Shown piece after piece: positions 42,038-51,886 of a DNA stretch of 64,000 nt. The notes beneath the pieces are model-generated. The model was not told the origin of the DNA, made no database searches, and saw only the letters and a program-made list of their open reading frames with translations. The stretch's first letter is position 1. Each line of letters opens with the position of its first letter. The DNA comes from Sinorhizobium fredii NGR234 (GTDB lineage: Bacteria; Pseudomonadota; Alphaproteobacteria; Rhizobiales; Rhizobiaceae), in NCBI RefSeq assembly GCF_000018545.1, contig NC_012586.1:1364001-1428000 (forward strand). The letters are read 5' to 3'. Both the position numbers and the translations under genes were made by a program.

Positions 42038-42640
42038 ATGGCCGACCATGGCTATGTGCATAAGCTGAAAACCGGCAAGCCCGGCAATCCGATCCTCTTT
42101 GTCCTGCACGGAACGGGAGGCGACGAGAACCAGTTCTTCGGTTTCGGCGCCGAGCTCTTGCCGGAGGCGACCATCGTCTCGCCGCGCGGCGACGTGTCGG
42201 AATATGGGGCTGCGCGGTTCTTCAGGCGGACGGGCGAGGGGGTCTACGACATGGCGGACCTGGCGCGCGCCACCGGGAAGATGGCGAACTTCGTGAAGAC
42301 GCTCGCCGCCGAACATCAGGCTTCGGAAATCATCGGGCTTGGCTATTCGAACGGCGCCAATATCCTCGCCAACGTGCTGATCGAAGAGGGCGTCTTCGAC
42401 AAGGCGGTGCTCATGCATCCGCTGATCCCGTTCCGCCCGAAGGACAATCCGGCGCTGGAGGGCCGGAAGATACTGATCACCGCCGGGGAACGCGACCCGA
42501 TCTGCCCGGCGCCGCTGACGCAGGCGCTTGCCGACTATTTCACGACTCAGAAGGCGAATGTGGAGCTCGAATGGCATTCCGGCGGCCACGATATTCGCCA
42601 GAACGAGATCGCGGCGATCGGCCGGTTCTTGAAGGGATAA
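42038..42640 (+). CDS. Carboxylesterase/phospholipase-type alpha/beta hydrolase (MhqD-like)
   Basis: The 200-residue hydrolase has the oxyanion part FVLHGTGGDENQFF, nucleophile elbow GLGYSNGANI (serine), the aspartate in TAGERDPICP and the histidine in WHSGGHDI. AAAGGAG sits six bases before the ATG. Together with the VOC dioxygenase it resembles mhqO-mhqD. It may hydrolyse the product of ring cleavage or an ester; the substrate is not known. Confidence 0.88.
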   Translation: MADHGYVHKLKTGKPGNPILFVLHGTGGDENQFFGFGAELLPEATIVSPRGDVSEYGAARFFRRTGEGVYDMADLARATGKMANFVKTLAAEHQASEIIGLGYSNGANILANVLIEEGVFDKAVLMHPLIPFRPKDNPALEGRKILITAGERDPICPAPLTQALADYFTTQKANVELEWHSGGHDIRQNEIAAIGRFLKG

Positions 42641-42670
42641 TATCCGACTGTCTTGAATAGACACGCCAGA

Positions 42671-42697
42671 TAGACTAAGTTTAGTAAACTAAGTCTA
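42671..42697. promoter_or_regulatory. Palindromic operator of the toxin-antitoxin module
   Basis: TAGACTAAGTTT (42671-42682) and AAACTAAGTCTA (42686-42697) are inverted copies with one mismatch and a three-base spacer, ending 14 bases before the antitoxin start. Phd/YefM antitoxins, alone or with toxin, repress their own promoter through such a palindrome, so this is very likely the autoregulation site. Confidence 0.75.
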
Positions 42698-42711
42698 TCT
42701 GGAGGCACTCG

Positions 42712-42951
42712 GTGGAAACGGTCAACATTCACGAGGCAAAGACTCATCTGTCGCGGCTAATCGAGAAAGCTGCGAAGGGAGAACCCTTCATTATTGCCAA
42801 GGCAGGAAAACCGATGGTGAAGGTGGTCCCGATCGACCAACCTGCAGAGGCAGAACAGCGCCGGCTCGGCTTCATGATGGGCCAGATCGTTGTCCCGGAC
42901 GATTTCGATCGCATGGGCCGTGACGAGATCGAAGATCTCTTCGGCGCATGA
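42712..42951 (+). CDS. Phd/YefM-family antitoxin
   Basis: The 79-residue protein starts from GTG with GGAGG before it. METVNIHEAKTHLSRLIEKA is the DNA-binding Phd fold, and PFIIAKAGKPMVKVVPID completes it. The C-terminal acidic part (DDFDRMGRDEIEDLFGA) would wrap and block the toxin. The toxin gene overlaps by four bases. The pairing of Phd-type antitoxin with PIN toxin is common in rhizobia. Confidence 0.9.
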   Translation: METVNIHEAKTHLSRLIEKAAKGEPFIIAKAGKPMVKVVPIDQPAEAEQRRLGFMMGQIVVPDDFDRMGRDEIEDLFGA

Positions 42952-43334
42952 ACATTCTTCTGGATACGCACATCCTTCTATGGGCGGCCGGCAATCCCGG
43001 CCGCTTGTCGAAGGAAGCACATGCGCTCATCTCGGACCCTGAAAATGTGCTCTATTTCAGTGCGGCGAGCCTGTGGGAAATCGCCATCAAGCGCGGCCTC
43101 GGACGTACCGATTTCGAGGCCGATCCCCGGCTGCTGCGTCGCGGACTGCTGGACAACGGCTATGCGGAACTGTCCATAAACAGCGCCCACGCTGCAGCGC
43201 TCGACCAGCTTCCTCCGATCCACAAGGACCCATTCGACCGCATTCTCATCGCTCAATCGATTGTCGAAGGTTTGGTGCTGGTCACGGCCGACGAAATGAT
43301 CGGCCGTTATCCGGGTCCCGTCCGCCTCGTCTGA
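42948..43334 (+). CDS. PIN-domain toxin (VapC-like ribonuclease)
   Basis: The 128-residue PIN protein opens MNILLDTHILLWAAG with the first catalytic aspartate; FSAASLWEIAIKRGLG supplies the glutamate and HKDPFDRILIAQSI the third and fourth acidic residues, so the metal site is complete. Such toxins cut specific RNAs when freed from antitoxin. Overlap with the antitoxin stop (ATGA) ensures coupled synthesis. The gene ends five bases before the converging exporter operon. Confidence 0.92.
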   Translation: MNILLDTHILLWAAGNPGRLSKEAHALISDPENVLYFSAASLWEIAIKRGLGRTDFEADPRLLRRGLLDNGYAELSINSAHAAALDQLPPIHKDPFDRILIAQSIVEGLVLVTADEMIGRYPGPVRLV

Positions 43335-43338
43335 CTTT

Positions 43339-44451
43339 TCACTCTAGCCGGCGGCGGAAGAGCCAGGCGGCGGACGAGAGCGTCACGACGGCGATCAGGC
43401 ACAGCGGCAGTGTCTGGTGCACGACTTCGGCGAGCGGGATATCCTTGAGGAACACACCCTTCACGATCACCAGGAAATAACGCAGCGGATTGATCAGCGT
43501 CACTGGCTGCAGCCAGCTCGGCATGTTCTCGATCGGCGTGGCGAAGCCCGACAACAGCATTGCTGGCACCATGAACAGGAAGGCCCCGAGGATCGCCTGT
43601 TGCTGGGTCATCGACAGAGCCGAGATGAACAGGCCGAGCCCGACCACCGCGGCGAGATAGAAGATGGCGCTGCCATAGAGCAGCAGGAGAGAGCCGCGCA
43701 GCGGCACGCCGAAGATGAAGACGGCGGCAAGGATGTAGATGGTGATATGGAGGAGCCCGATCATCATCGGCGGAATGAGCTTGCCGATGAGGATTTCGTG
43801 CGTGCGCAACGGCGAGACGATGAGCTGGTCGAAGGTGCCGAGTTCCCGCTCGCGCGCGACCGATAGCGCGGTGACGATCAGCCCGATCAACAGGGCGATG
43901 CTCGCCACCAGGTTGGGCACCATGAACCACTGAAAGGTGAGGTTGGCGTTGAACCAGTTGCGCGCCTCGACCCTGATCGTATCGGACGCGGCGCGCTCGC
44001 CGGCCGGTGTTTCTGCCGCGAGCGTACCGACGATGCGGCTCAGATAACCGGACACGATCTGCGAGGCGTTGGAGCGCCGACCGTCGAGGATCATCTGCAC
44101 CTCGGCGGGCTTGCCCGCCTCGATATCGCGGGAGAAGGTGGGGCCGATTTCGAGCGCCGCCAGCACTTGCTGATTGTCGATCGCGAACTGGATCTCGGCG
44201 GGGCTGTTGGCAAGCCGGATCGAGCGGAAGGTCGGCGAGCCGCCGATCTGTTGGACGAGTTCCTGGCTCCAGCGGCCGTGGTCGCGGTCCAACACCATGA
44301 GATCGACATTCTTGACCTCGAGCGTCGCCGCATAGGAGAAGATGAGCAACTGGATGATCGGCGGGCCGATCAGGACCGTGCGGCCCTTCGGATCCCTGAG
44401 CACGGCAAGCAGTTCCTTGACGATCAACGCCCTCAGTCGGCCCCACCACAT
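43339..44451 (-). CDS. ybhR: ABC-2 type exporter permease (YbhR-like)
   Basis: The 370-residue protein has an N-terminal membrane segment with the basic RVKELLAVLRDPKGR-like entry (LIVKELLAVLRDPKGRTVLI), a periplasmic part and five C-terminal membrane segments (about 175-360, e.g. GTFDQLIVSPLRTHEILIGK at the coupling region). With the adjacent permease, double ATPase and fusion protein it matches the gene order ybhG-ybhF-ybhS-ybhR of E. coli, a drug/sodium exporter. It is the last gene, beginning one base after the previous stop. Confidence 0.85.
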   Translation of the reverse strand: MWWGRLRALIVKELLAVLRDPKGRTVLIGPPIIQLLIFSYAATLEVKNVDLMVLDRDHGRWSQELVQQIGGSPTFRSIRLANSPAEIQFAIDNQQVLAALEIGPTFSRDIEAGKPAEVQMILDGRRSNASQIVSGYLSRIVGTLAAETPAGERAASDTIRVEARNWFNANLTFQWFMVPNLVASIALLIGLIVTALSVARERELGTFDQLIVSPLRTHEILIGKLIPPMMIGLLHITIYILAAVFIFGVPLRGSLLLLYGSAIFYLAAVVGLGLFISALSMTQQQAILGAFLFMVPAMLLSGFATPIENMPSWLQPVTLINPLRYFLVIVKGVFLKDIPLAEVVHQTLPLCLIAVVTLSSAAWLFRRRLE

Positions 44452-45603
44452 CTATCCGATCCTCTTTCTGGTGCTGCGCGCAGCGAGCGCGAAGAAAACA
44501 CAGCCGATCAGGAACATCACCGCGATCGCGCGGCCGAACATCGGCCAGATGTCACCGGCGAGAAACACCGTCTGCAGGCTGGGGATGAGGTAGCGTGCGG
44601 GGACGATGAAGGTGATCCACTGGATGACGGTCGGCATCGAGTTGATCTCGAACAGGAAGCCGGACAGCAGGAAGGCCGGCAGGAAGGCGGTGATCAGCGC
44701 GAGCTGCGAGGCCAGGAACTGGTTCTTGGTGACGGCCGAAATCACCAGTCCTTGGCCGAGTGCCGGCATCAGAAAGACCGCCGACAGCGCATAAAGGGCG
44801 ACCACCGAACCGCGGAAGGGGACTCCGAACAGAAACACGGCGAGAAGCACGCAGAGCGTCATCGAGCTGAGGCCGAGGATGAAATAGGGCAGCAGCTTGC
44901 CGGCCAGGAGTTCGGCTGCGGAGACGGGGGTCGCCATCATCGCCTCCATGGTGCCGCGCTCCCACTCACGGGCGACGACAAGCGAAGTCAGCAGCGTGCC
45001 GACAAGCGTCATGACGATGGCGATCGATCCCGGCACGAGGAAGTTCCGGCTCGTCAGTTCCGGGTTGAACCAGAAGCGCTGTTCGGAAGCGATCGCCGGC
45101 GGTTGGGCCAGGCCCTCGCTCGCGAGCTGCCGCTCCCAATTGCCGACCGTTCCCTGCACATAGTTCTGCACGAAATTCGCCGTGTTCGGATCGGAGCCAT
45201 CGACGATCACCTGCACCACGGGATGGCGCCCCGCCGCATGGTCGGCGGCGAAGCCTGCCGGGATTGCGACAATGCCGCGCACCCGCCCGAGGACAAGGTC
45301 ATCCTCGAATTCGCGGCGGTCGTGACCATTGACGACGGCGAAGTAGCGCGACGCCTGAAAGCTCGCGGCGAGGTCGCGCGTCAGCGGCGTCGCCTCTTCG
45401 ACGACCAGGCCGATCCGGGTCTGCGTCGTGTCGAGCGAGACGCCATAGCCGAACAGGAAGAGCAGGATGAGCGGCAGCACGAAGGCGATCAGGATACTGC
45501 TCGGGTCGCGCACCACCTGATAGCTTTCCTTGCGCACGAGGGCTGCAAAGCGCCTTGTGCGGCCAGAGTGCTCGGGCTTTAGCTTCTTCGGGTCGGCGTT
45601 CAT
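44452..45603 (-). CDS. ybhS: ABC-2 type exporter permease (YbhS-like)
   Basis: The 383-residue protein starts with a basic cytoplasmic tail and FAALVRKESYQVVRDPSSIL before the first membrane segment, then has a periplasmic domain and five membrane segments (about 180-375). EWERGTMEAMMATPVSAAEL is the cytoplasmic coupling loop typical of ABC-2 permeases. It pairs with YbhR. The start overlaps the ATPase stop by four bases. Confidence 0.85.
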   Translation of the reverse strand: MNADPKKLKPEHSGRTRRFAALVRKESYQVVRDPSSILIAFVLPLILLFLFGYGVSLDTTQTRIGLVVEEATPLTRDLAASFQASRYFAVVNGHDRREFEDDLVLGRVRGIVAIPAGFAADHAAGRHPVVQVIVDGSDPNTANFVQNYVQGTVGNWERQLASEGLAQPPAIASEQRFWFNPELTSRNFLVPGSIAIVMTLVGTLLTSLVVAREWERGTMEAMMATPVSAAELLAGKLLPYFILGLSSMTLCVLLAVFLFGVPFRGSVVALYALSAVFLMPALGQGLVISAVTKNQFLASQLALITAFLPAFLLSGFLFEINSMPTVIQWITFIVPARYLIPSLQTVFLAGDIWPMFGRAIAVMFLIGCVFFALAARSTRKRIG

Positions 45604-47345
45604 GCCGCCTCCTTTGCCTCAGAGCCCTGCACGAGGGCGATGAAGGCGTCCTCCATGGTCGGATCCGGGAGGTCCTTGTCGGCGACGCGCGCCTTCATCT
45701 CGTCCGGCGAGCCGAGGGCGATCGACCGGCCCCGATAGATCAGCGAAATGCGGTCGCAATATTCCGCCTCGTCCATGAAGTGTGTCGTGACGAGCACCGT
45801 CACGCCCTTTTCGACGAGGCCGTTGATATGGGTCCAGAACTCGCGCCGGGTGATCGGATCGACACCGGAGGTCGGCTCATCGAGGAAGAGCACTTCCGGC
45901 TCGTGCAGGACGGCACAGGCGAGCGCCAGGCGCTGCTTGAGGCCGAGCGGCAGGTCCTTCGCCGACATGTCGTGGATGGCGCGGAAATCGAAGATCTCAG
46001 TCATGAGCTCGATTCTCTCGCGCTTTCTGGCGCCGGAAAGGCCGTAGACGCCCGCGAAGAAATTCAAGTTCTGCAGGACGCTCAGATCGCCGTAGAGGGA
46101 GAATTTCTGCGCCATGTAGCCGAGCCGGTTGCGCGCCTCGGCGGCGTCGCGCCTCAGATCGAAGCCGGCGACGCGTCCTTCGCCGGCGGTCGGCTTCAAA
46201 AGCCCGCACAGCATCTTGAAAGTGGTCGACTTGCCGGCGCCGTTCGGCCCGAGCAGGCCGAAAATCTCACCGCGCGGGATGTCGAAGGTGATGTTGTCGG
46301 CAGCGGTGAAATCGCCGAAGCGCTTTGTGAGTCCGCGTGCTTCGATCACCGGCCGGCCCCCATCGGCGGCGAACGGCCGCTGTGTTTCGGCAAGCCGAGA
46401 CCGCCCGCCCGGACCGCCGCCGAGCATATCGACGAAGGCGTCTTCGAAGCGCGGCGGCGTCGCCGTGGCGCTGCCGGACGATGATCCCTCGATCAAGGGA
46501 GGGGTGCGCCCTTGCTTCATCACCAGCCTTATCGTTTCGCCTTGGATGACTCCGTCGACGACGCCGTCCTGATCAAGCAGGCGTGCCAGCCTCTCGCGCC
46601 GGCGCCCGGTCGTGCCGGAAAGGCGGAAGACGCGATCCTCGACGCGACCGGTCATCTCCTGGGGTGAGCCGGCAAACAGCAGCTTGCCCTGGTTGAGCAG
46701 CAGGACATGATCGCAGGCTTCGGCTTCGTCGAGATACGCCGTCGACCAGAGGACGCCGATGCCTTCCGCCGTCAGATTCTCGACCATCTTCCAGAGATCG
46801 CGCCGCGAGATCGGATCGACACCGACGCCGGGTTCGTCGAGGAGCAGCAGCCGCGGTTTGCGCAGCAAAGCGCAGGCAAGGCCGAGCTTCTGCTTCATAC
46901 CGCCCGAGAGCTTGCCGGCGAGCCGCGTTGTGAAACGGGCGAGATCGGTGAATTCGAGCAGTTCGGCGAAGGTGTGGCGGCGTTCCGAGAGCGGCAGGCC
47001 GCGCAGGTCGGCATAGAGATCGAGGTTTTCCTGAACCGACAGGTCCTCATAGAGCCCGAAGCGCTGCGGCATGTAGCCGATGGCCGCCTGGATGCTGGCC
47101 GGATCCTTGCGCGTGTCGAAGCCGAGCACTTCGACCGTGCCTTGATCCGGCAGCATCAGTCCGGTCATCAATCGGATCAGCGTCGTCTTGCCGGCGCCAT
47201 CCGGGCCGACGAGACCGGTGATCCGTCCGCCTGCGATGACGCCATTGATGGAGTCGAGGGCAGGGGGCGCCGCGCCGAACCGTTTGAAGACGCCAGCCAG
47301 CCGCACGAAGGGAGCGGCGGCTCCGGTATCAGCCCCGGAAGTCAT
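45600..47345 (-). CDS. ybhF: Double ABC ATPase of the exporter (YbhF-like)
   Basis: The 581-residue protein holds two ABC ATPase domains. The first has [30 protein letters not shown] and [13 protein letters not shown]. The second has [29 protein letters not shown] and [13 protein letters not shown]. In the second the signature motif is LPLGLKQR rather than LSGGxxQ, as in YbhF/RbbA-like proteins. The length equals that of E. coli YbhF. The frame overlaps both neighbours by four bases. Confidence 0.9.
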   Translation of the reverse strand: MTSGADTGAAAPFVRLAGVFKRFGAAPPALDSINGVIAGGRITGLVGPDGAGKTTLIRLMTGLMLPDQGTVEVLGFDTRKDPASIQAAIGYMPQRFGLYEDLSVQENLDLYADLRGLPLSERRHTFAELLEFTDLARFTTRLAGKLSGGMKQKLGLACALLRKPRLLLLDEPGVGVDPISRRDLWKMVENLTAEGIGVLWSTAYLDEAEACDHVLLLNQGKLLFAGSPQEMTGRVEDRVFRLSGTTGRRRERLARLLDQDGVVDGVIQGETIRLVMKQGRTPPLIEGSSSGSATATPPRFEDAFVDMLGGGPGGRSRLAETQRPFAADGGRPVIEARGLTKRFGDFTAADNITFDIPRGEIFGLLGPNGAGKSTTFKMLCGLLKPTAGEGRVAGFDLRRDAAEARNRLGYMAQKFSLYGDLSVLQNLNFFAGVYGLSGARKRERIELMTEIFDFRAIHDMSAKDLPLGLKQRLALACAVLHEPEVLFLDEPTSGVDPITRREFWTHINGLVEKGVTVLVTTHFMDEAEYCDRISLIYRGRSIALGSPDEMKARVADKDLPDPTMEDAFIALVQGSEAKEAA

Positions 47346-48346
47346 GTGCCGGCCTCCGGGCTTGGCAGGTGCACGGTGACCGGCATGCCCTGGCGCAGAT
47401 CGGTGCCCGGCTTGGCGATGACGATCCTGAGCCGGTAGACGAGATCGGTTCTGAGCTCGGGCGTTTCCACCGATTTCGGCGTGAATTCGGCCACCGGCGA
47501 AATGAAGCCGATGGTTCCTTCATAGCCGTGTCCAGGGTTGGTATCAGAGGTCACCTTGACCTTCATTCCCGGGTGAACGCGGCCAAGATTGGGCTCGGCG
47601 ACATAGGCACGGACCCAGACGGGCTCCGTCAGTGAGAGCACGTAGACCGTGTCGGCGGGCGAGACCACTGCCCCGACCTCTCGGACGCGCGAAAGAATGA
47701 CGCCGGCACTTGGTGCGACGAGTTCGACGTCCTTGAGCGCGGTGCGGGCGCTCGCGGCCTTGGCTGTTGCGGCATTCGCCTGCGCTTCTGCCGTGGCAAT
47801 GTCCTCCACGCGGCTTCCCTCTTCGAGCAGAGCCAAGGCCTCGCGTGCCGAGGCGGCGCGGGCGGTCGCCGCCGCACGGGTCGCAATCGCCTGGTCGAGT
47901 TCGGCCTGCGAAATCGTTCCGGCCGGCCGCAGTCGCTGCGCCCGCTGATAGGCGAGCTCGGCATTCTGCAGTTCGGCAAGACGTTCGTCGTGGGCGGCGC
48001 GGGCCTGGGCGATTTCAGTGGGCCGAGCGCCTGCCTTGAGCTTTGCGAGCGTGGCGCGGAGCGCCTCGGCGTCCGCCTCGGCCGCATCCAGCGCCTGCTG
48101 GAACGGCTCCGCATCGAGCCTGGCGATCACGTCGCCGGCCTTGATGGCATCGCCCTCGTCGACGCGCAGTTCGGCGATGCGTCCGCTGACCCGGAAGCCG
48201 AGCGACACCTGCCGGATATCGACATTGCCGTAAAGGACCGTGCTCCTGTTGTCTTCGGCCCAGCCGAGCCGCGCGGGCAGGTCCAGCCACCAGGCGCCGG
48301 CTGCGCCCGCCGCGATGAGCAGGGTGATGAGTGCAATCTTCTTCAT
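47342..48346 (-). CDS. ybhG: HlyD-type membrane fusion protein (YbhG-like)
   Basis: The 334-residue protein has an N-terminal signal anchor ([20 protein letters not shown]), a biotinyl-lipoyl half ([20 protein letters not shown]), a coiled-coil hairpin (about 75-210) and the barrel part ([20 protein letters not shown]). It links the inner-membrane exporter to the outer layers. A start at 48346 fits; a longer frame overlaps the regulator gene. It overlaps the cecR stop by four bases. Confidence 0.9.
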   Translation of the reverse strand: MKKIALITLLIAAGAAGAWWLDLPARLGWAEDNRSTVLYGNVDIRQVSLGFRVSGRIAELRVDEGDAIKAGDVIARLDAEPFQQALDAAEADAEALRATLAKLKAGARPTEIAQARAAHDERLAELQNAELAYQRAQRLRPAGTISQAELDQAIATRAAATARAASAREALALLEEGSRVEDIATAEAQANAATAKAASARTALKDVELVAPSAGVILSRVREVGAVVSPADTVYVLSLTEPVWVRAYVAEPNLGRVHPGMKVKVTSDTNPGHGYEGTIGFISPVAEFTPKSVETPELRTDLVYRLRIVIAKPGTDLRQGMPVTVHLPSPEAGT

Positions 48347-49047
48347 GGCTGGCGGTCCTTCTCCGCACCGAGTATGGCCACGAGTTCGGCCGCGTGCCGG
48401 TGCAATGTCTCGATCTCCTTCGGCCCGGCGCTTTCCCATTCGAGCTGCGCATAAACGGCCGCGTGCGCCATGCGGAAGACGAGCACGCTGCCGACGAAGG
48501 ACAGGGTTCGGAGCCGGATGTGTTCGGAGGCCGGATCGTCCTCCAGGATGGCACCGATCAGCCGACGCGCCATTTCGATCATCGGCCGCATGATGTTGCC
48601 GTAGATCCGTTTGAAGGCTTCGGTCGGTTCCATCTGCTCGCGAATGATGAAGCGCGCCCAGCTTTCCGATTGCTTACTGACGAAGAGGACGATCATCCTC
48701 TGGACCATCTGGGTGAGAAAGGTGCGCGCTTCTGCGGAGTTCAGCGGCTTGCCCTGTCCATCGAGCTCAGCAAGGCGGCCAAGGATGGTGGTGCGCAGAT
48801 CTCGGACATGGTTGCCGATCAGAGCCGCGAGGTGCTCCGCCGCGGCGATGTAGAGGCCTTCCTTGCCGCCGAAATAATAGGGGATCGCCTGCAGGTTGAC
48901 GCCCGCCGCATCGGCGAGCTTTCGCGTCGTGGCTCCGTCGAAGCCATAGCGGCCAAAGATGTCGATCGCTGCTGAGAGAAGCTTCTCTCGCGTTGCGTCG
49001 CCGCGCTCTGCCTTGAGCTGTGTAGTGGTGTCGCTGTTTTTCATCAT
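48343..49047 (-). CDS. cecR: TetR-family regulator (CecR/YbiH-like) of the exporter operon
   Basis: The 234-residue protein has a TetR helix-turn-helix ([38 protein letters not shown]) and a C-terminal ligand domain of the DUF1956/CecR type. The gene order cecR-ybhG-ybhF-ybhS-ybhR is the same as in E. coli, where CecR controls the exporter. A -10 element TATAAT ends only eight bases before the ATG, with TTGACT about 15 bases ahead of it; an inverted repeat overlaps this promoter, so autoregulation and perhaps a leaderless mRNA are likely. Confidence 0.9.
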   Translation of the reverse strand: MMKNSDTTTQLKAERGDATREKLLSAAIDIFGRYGFDGATTRKLADAAGVNLQAIPYYFGGKEGLYIAAAEHLAALIGNHVRDLRTTILGRLAELDGQGKPLNSAEARTFLTQMVQRMIVLFVSKQSESWARFIIREQMEPTEAFKRIYGNIMRPMIEMARRLIGAILEDDPASEHIRLRTLSFVGSVLVFRMAHAAVYAQLEWESAGPKEIETLHRHAAELVAILGAEKDRQP

Positions 49048-49055
49048 CTGCTTAA

Positions 49056-49093
49056 ATTATATCATTCATTCGAATAAGTCAATCGATCGAATG
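49056..49093 (-). promoter_or_regulatory. cecR promoter overlapped by an inverted-repeat operator
   Basis: On the minus strand TTGACT (82-77 of 490xx) and TATAAT (61-56 of 490xx) have a 15-base gap, or 16 if the -35 is read as ATTGAC. CATTCGA (49067-49073) and TCGAATG (49087-49093) form a perfect inverted repeat with a 13-base spacer lying across the -35 and spacer. A TetR-type repressor bound there would block RNA polymerase. Confidence 0.7.
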
Positions 49094-49201
49094 ATTTCGC
49101 AGCAAGCGCTAGAAGATGGAACCGGTCGCGGGCATAGAGCGTGACTGAACAAACGGTCCCGTGCGGCGAAACCGCGTGCATAGATTCTGATTATCGCGCG
49201 T

Positions 49202-50374
49202 TCAGGCGACTTGCTGCACCGCATCGAGGCGCCGCTGAAACAGCGCCGCAATCAGGTCCGACTGGGTGACGATGCCAACGACGCGGTTGTCGGCATCCAC
49301 GATCGGCATGTGGTGCAGGCCCATGTCCGCCATGGGCGGCACCAGCTTGGCGACCATCGTTTCCGGAAGCGCCGATTGGACGCGGGTTGTCATGATTTCG
49401 GAAACGAACCGTGGCGATTTGGCCGGCAGGCCGATGATATTGCCGATCCGCTCGCGAAGGCCGATCTGCAACCGGCCATCCGGCGTCAGGGTCGTGTGCT
49501 TCATGAAGTCCGTTTGGGTGAGAATGCCGACCATACCGTCCTTTTCGGTGACGACCGGCAAGGCCTGGATACGGTGTTCAACGAGCATCCGCCAGGCCTT
49601 GCGCAGCGTTGTCTCCGGCGCAACGGTCAGCACATCGCGCGACATGATTTCGCCGCAGGTGATTTCGCCGGACCGGCGGGTGAAGGCGCGGATTTGCGCC
49701 TGATGGATGAAACTGTCGAGTTCTTCGGGACTGATGTCGACGACCTCGCCATATTGCGCCAGTACCGCCTGTAGGTCGTCCGGGACGACGCCGAGGCGCT
49801 GGCTCGGCAGGGGGTCCACGGTTCGGTGCGGGTTCGGGGCAGGGGCAAGATGCGGATAGCGGCGGCCGGTGAGATTGTTGAAGATGAGCGCGGCCGTCAG
49901 GATGACCAGTGAATTGATGGCGACAGGGGAAAGGACGAAGGCATAGCCGGCCTCACGGATGACCGGGCCGCCGAGAACGGCGGTCAGGGCGACGGCTCCG
50001 CTCGGCGGGTGCAGGCAGCCAAGGAGCAGCATGACGCCGATTGCCAGCGCGATGGCGATGGCGGCCGCCATCACCGGGTTGGGGATGAGCAAGGCGCAGG
50101 TGACGCCGACCGTCGCGGAAACGACATTGCCGCCGACGATCGACCAGGGCTGGGCGAGCGGGCTCGACGGCGCGGCGAAAAGCAGCACCGCGGAGGCACC
50201 CATCGGCGCGATGAGCAAAGGCAGGCTGGCGTCGGCGCCGACGGCAACCGTGCTGATGAAACCTGTCGACAGTACCCCTATGAGCGCGCCGCAGGATGCG
50301 CGCAGGCGCTCCCAGCCGCTGACCGGCACAAGGGAGGGCATGAAGCGTCGGAGGAGGACTGCGGCCTTGGACAT
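49202..50374 (-). CDS. HPP-family membrane protein with two CBS domains
   Basis: The protein is about 390 residues. The N-terminal part has about four to five membrane segments with LLIAPMGASAVLLFAAP and the hallmark GCLHPPSGAVAL that names the HPP family. The C-terminal part is a CBS pair (MSRDVLTVAPETTLRKAWRM, PVVTEKDGMVGILTQTDFM, MTTRVQSALPETMVAKLVPP, PIVDADNRVVGIVTQSDLI), which usually binds adenosine nucleotides. Some HPP proteins carry nitrite in plant chloroplasts; the bacterial substrate is open. The start at 50374 is chosen at the first ATG before the membrane part; no strong ribosome binding site is seen. Confidence 0.85.
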   Translation of the reverse strand: MSKAAVLLRRFMPSLVPVSGWERLRASCGALIGVLSTGFISTVAVGADASLPLLIAPMGASAVLLFAAPSSPLAQPWSIVGGNVVSATVGVTCALLIPNPVMAAAIAIALAIGVMLLLGCLHPPSGAVALTAVLGGPVIREAGYAFVLSPVAINSLVILTAALIFNNLTGRRYPHLAPAPNPHRTVDPLPSQRLGVVPDDLQAVLAQYGEVVDISPEELDSFIHQAQIRAFTRRSGEITCGEIMSRDVLTVAPETTLRKAWRMLVEHRIQALPVVTEKDGMVGILTQTDFMKHTTLTPDGRLQIGLRERIGNIIGLPAKSPRFVSEIMTTRVQSALPETMVAKLVPPMADMGLHHMPIVDADNRVVGIVTQSDLIAALFQRRLDAVQQVA

Positions 50375-50533
50375 GGATGCTCGTGAGCGCTGCGGGAGGG
50401 GACGGAGACGGATGCACAGCGCAATAGCATGTGACCGGAGATTGGGCACGCAATCTGCATCCAAGAATGCGCTCCGGATTAAAAAATATGCATTGTGCCC
50501 AATAAGTATACGTCGCCCGAACGATATCCGATT

Positions 50534-51886
50534 TCAATCTGATGGCGCGAAATCGATCGTAACCCTGGTGCCGCGATCGGGCGCCGTGTCGATCGTAAGT
50601 CTCGCCTTGTGAAGCTCGGCGATCCGATGGACGATCTTGAGGCCGAGACCGAGCTGGCCGGAGCGCTTGACGTAACCGAGGTCCTGGTTGAGTTCCGGCA
50701 GATCGACCAGGCCTTTGCCATCATCCTCGACGGAGACCTGCCGACCGGGGCCGCAGGTCAGGATGATGCGGGTGCCCGGCGGATTGTGCTTTACCGCATT
50801 CTCGATCAGGTTTCTGAGCATGTTCTCGACAAGCGCCGGTATCACTCTCACGGGCATTGTGCCGTGGTCGACGAACTCGATCGACTTTCCGTGGTCAAAG
50901 ACGAATGGAGCCGTCGCTTGCGCCACTTCTGCCCCGATTCCGGAGAGGCTGGCCTGCCCATAGGCCGAGGGGTCTACGGCGTCCGCCCGCGCCAGCGACG
51001 TCAGTTGCTCGAGAATGTGTGTCAGCGCGTCGAGATCCCGCTCGGCATTGCGCGCTCGGGGATCGTCGATGCGGCTCAGCTCCATCTTGGCGATCGAAAC
51101 CGGCGTGCGTATCTCATGCGCGATCGAAGACGAGAAGACCTTCTGGGACTGAACGAGATCGGCGACGCGGGCAAGCAGGCGATTGACGGCGCTGACCAGG
51201 CGCTCGATCTCCTGAGGCATGCGCGTTATCGGCAGGCGGGCGCCGCTGTCGCGCGGATCTATGCCGTCCGCAGCCTGGACCGCCAACGCTACCGGCCGAA
51301 GCGCGCTTCGGATTGACCAAATCGTCGCGCAGATGACCAGGCAGAAAAGCAGCGTCATCGGTACGATCATCGAATCGAACATCTCATGCAGCAGGGCACT
51401 GTACATGAAGCCGTTCGGGTCCTTGAAAATCGCAAGTTCCACAAGCACGGATTCGCCGCCACGTTCAAAGGACTGGCCGCCTGCGACACTGAAGGGCTTG
51501 CCTTCCTCGATTGTTCGCTTCCAGAAGCTCGGCGCATTGACGCTCAACGGCAGAAAATGCTCGGCGCATTCCGCCGAGCAATTGGAAAAGAGCACCGAAC
51601 CGGTAGCAGAGCGGACCCGGACATAGATCGCCCCTGGACGCCCTTCCATTTCGAGGTAGCGTTTCCGAACCTCGTGATCGGGTTCGTAGCCGAGCAGCCC
51701 GTCCTGCGTCGTGATCGCCTTTGACAGGATCTCCGTTTCCTGCTGCAGCATCAGGACGCTGAGCTTGTCGTCGTCGAACCAGTAATCGGCAAAGACCACG
51801 CCGATCTGCAGGACCATGGCAAGCAGCGAAAAGGCGATGATGCGCCGCGCCACGATGCCGATCAGCGACGGAGGGCGCTTTCTCAT
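50534..51886 (-). CDS. Sensor histidine kinase (PmrB/QseC-like)
   Basis: The 450-residue kinase has a membrane segment at 12-33, a periplasmic domain of about 130 residues containing two close cysteines (FSNCSAECAEHF), a second membrane segment (about 175-195), HAMP, and a kinase core with SSSIAHEIRTPVSIAKMELS, NLIENAVKHNPPG, VEDDGKGL and GQLGLGLKIVHRIAELH. The start overlaps the regulator stop by four bases. The eptA-like gene divergent from the pair suggests a PmrAB-type role in lipid A modification. Confidence 0.88.
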   Translation of the reverse strand: MRKRPPSLIGIVARRIIAFSLLAMVLQIGVVFADYWFDDDKLSVLMLQQETEILSKAITTQDGLLGYEPDHEVRKRYLEMEGRPGAIYVRVRSATGSVLFSNCSAECAEHFLPLSVNAPSFWKRTIEEGKPFSVAGGQSFERGGESVLVELAIFKDPNGFMYSALLHEMFDSMIVPMTLLFCLVICATIWSIRSALRPVALAVQAADGIDPRDSGARLPITRMPQEIERLVSAVNRLLARVADLVQSQKVFSSSIAHEIRTPVSIAKMELSRIDDPRARNAERDLDALTHILEQLTSLARADAVDPSAYGQASLSGIGAEVAQATAPFVFDHGKSIEFVDHGTMPVRVIPALVENMLRNLIENAVKHNPPGTRIILTCGPGRQVSVEDDGKGLVDLPELNQDLGYVKRSGQLGLGLKIVHRIAELHKARLTIDTAPDRGTRVTIDFAPSD

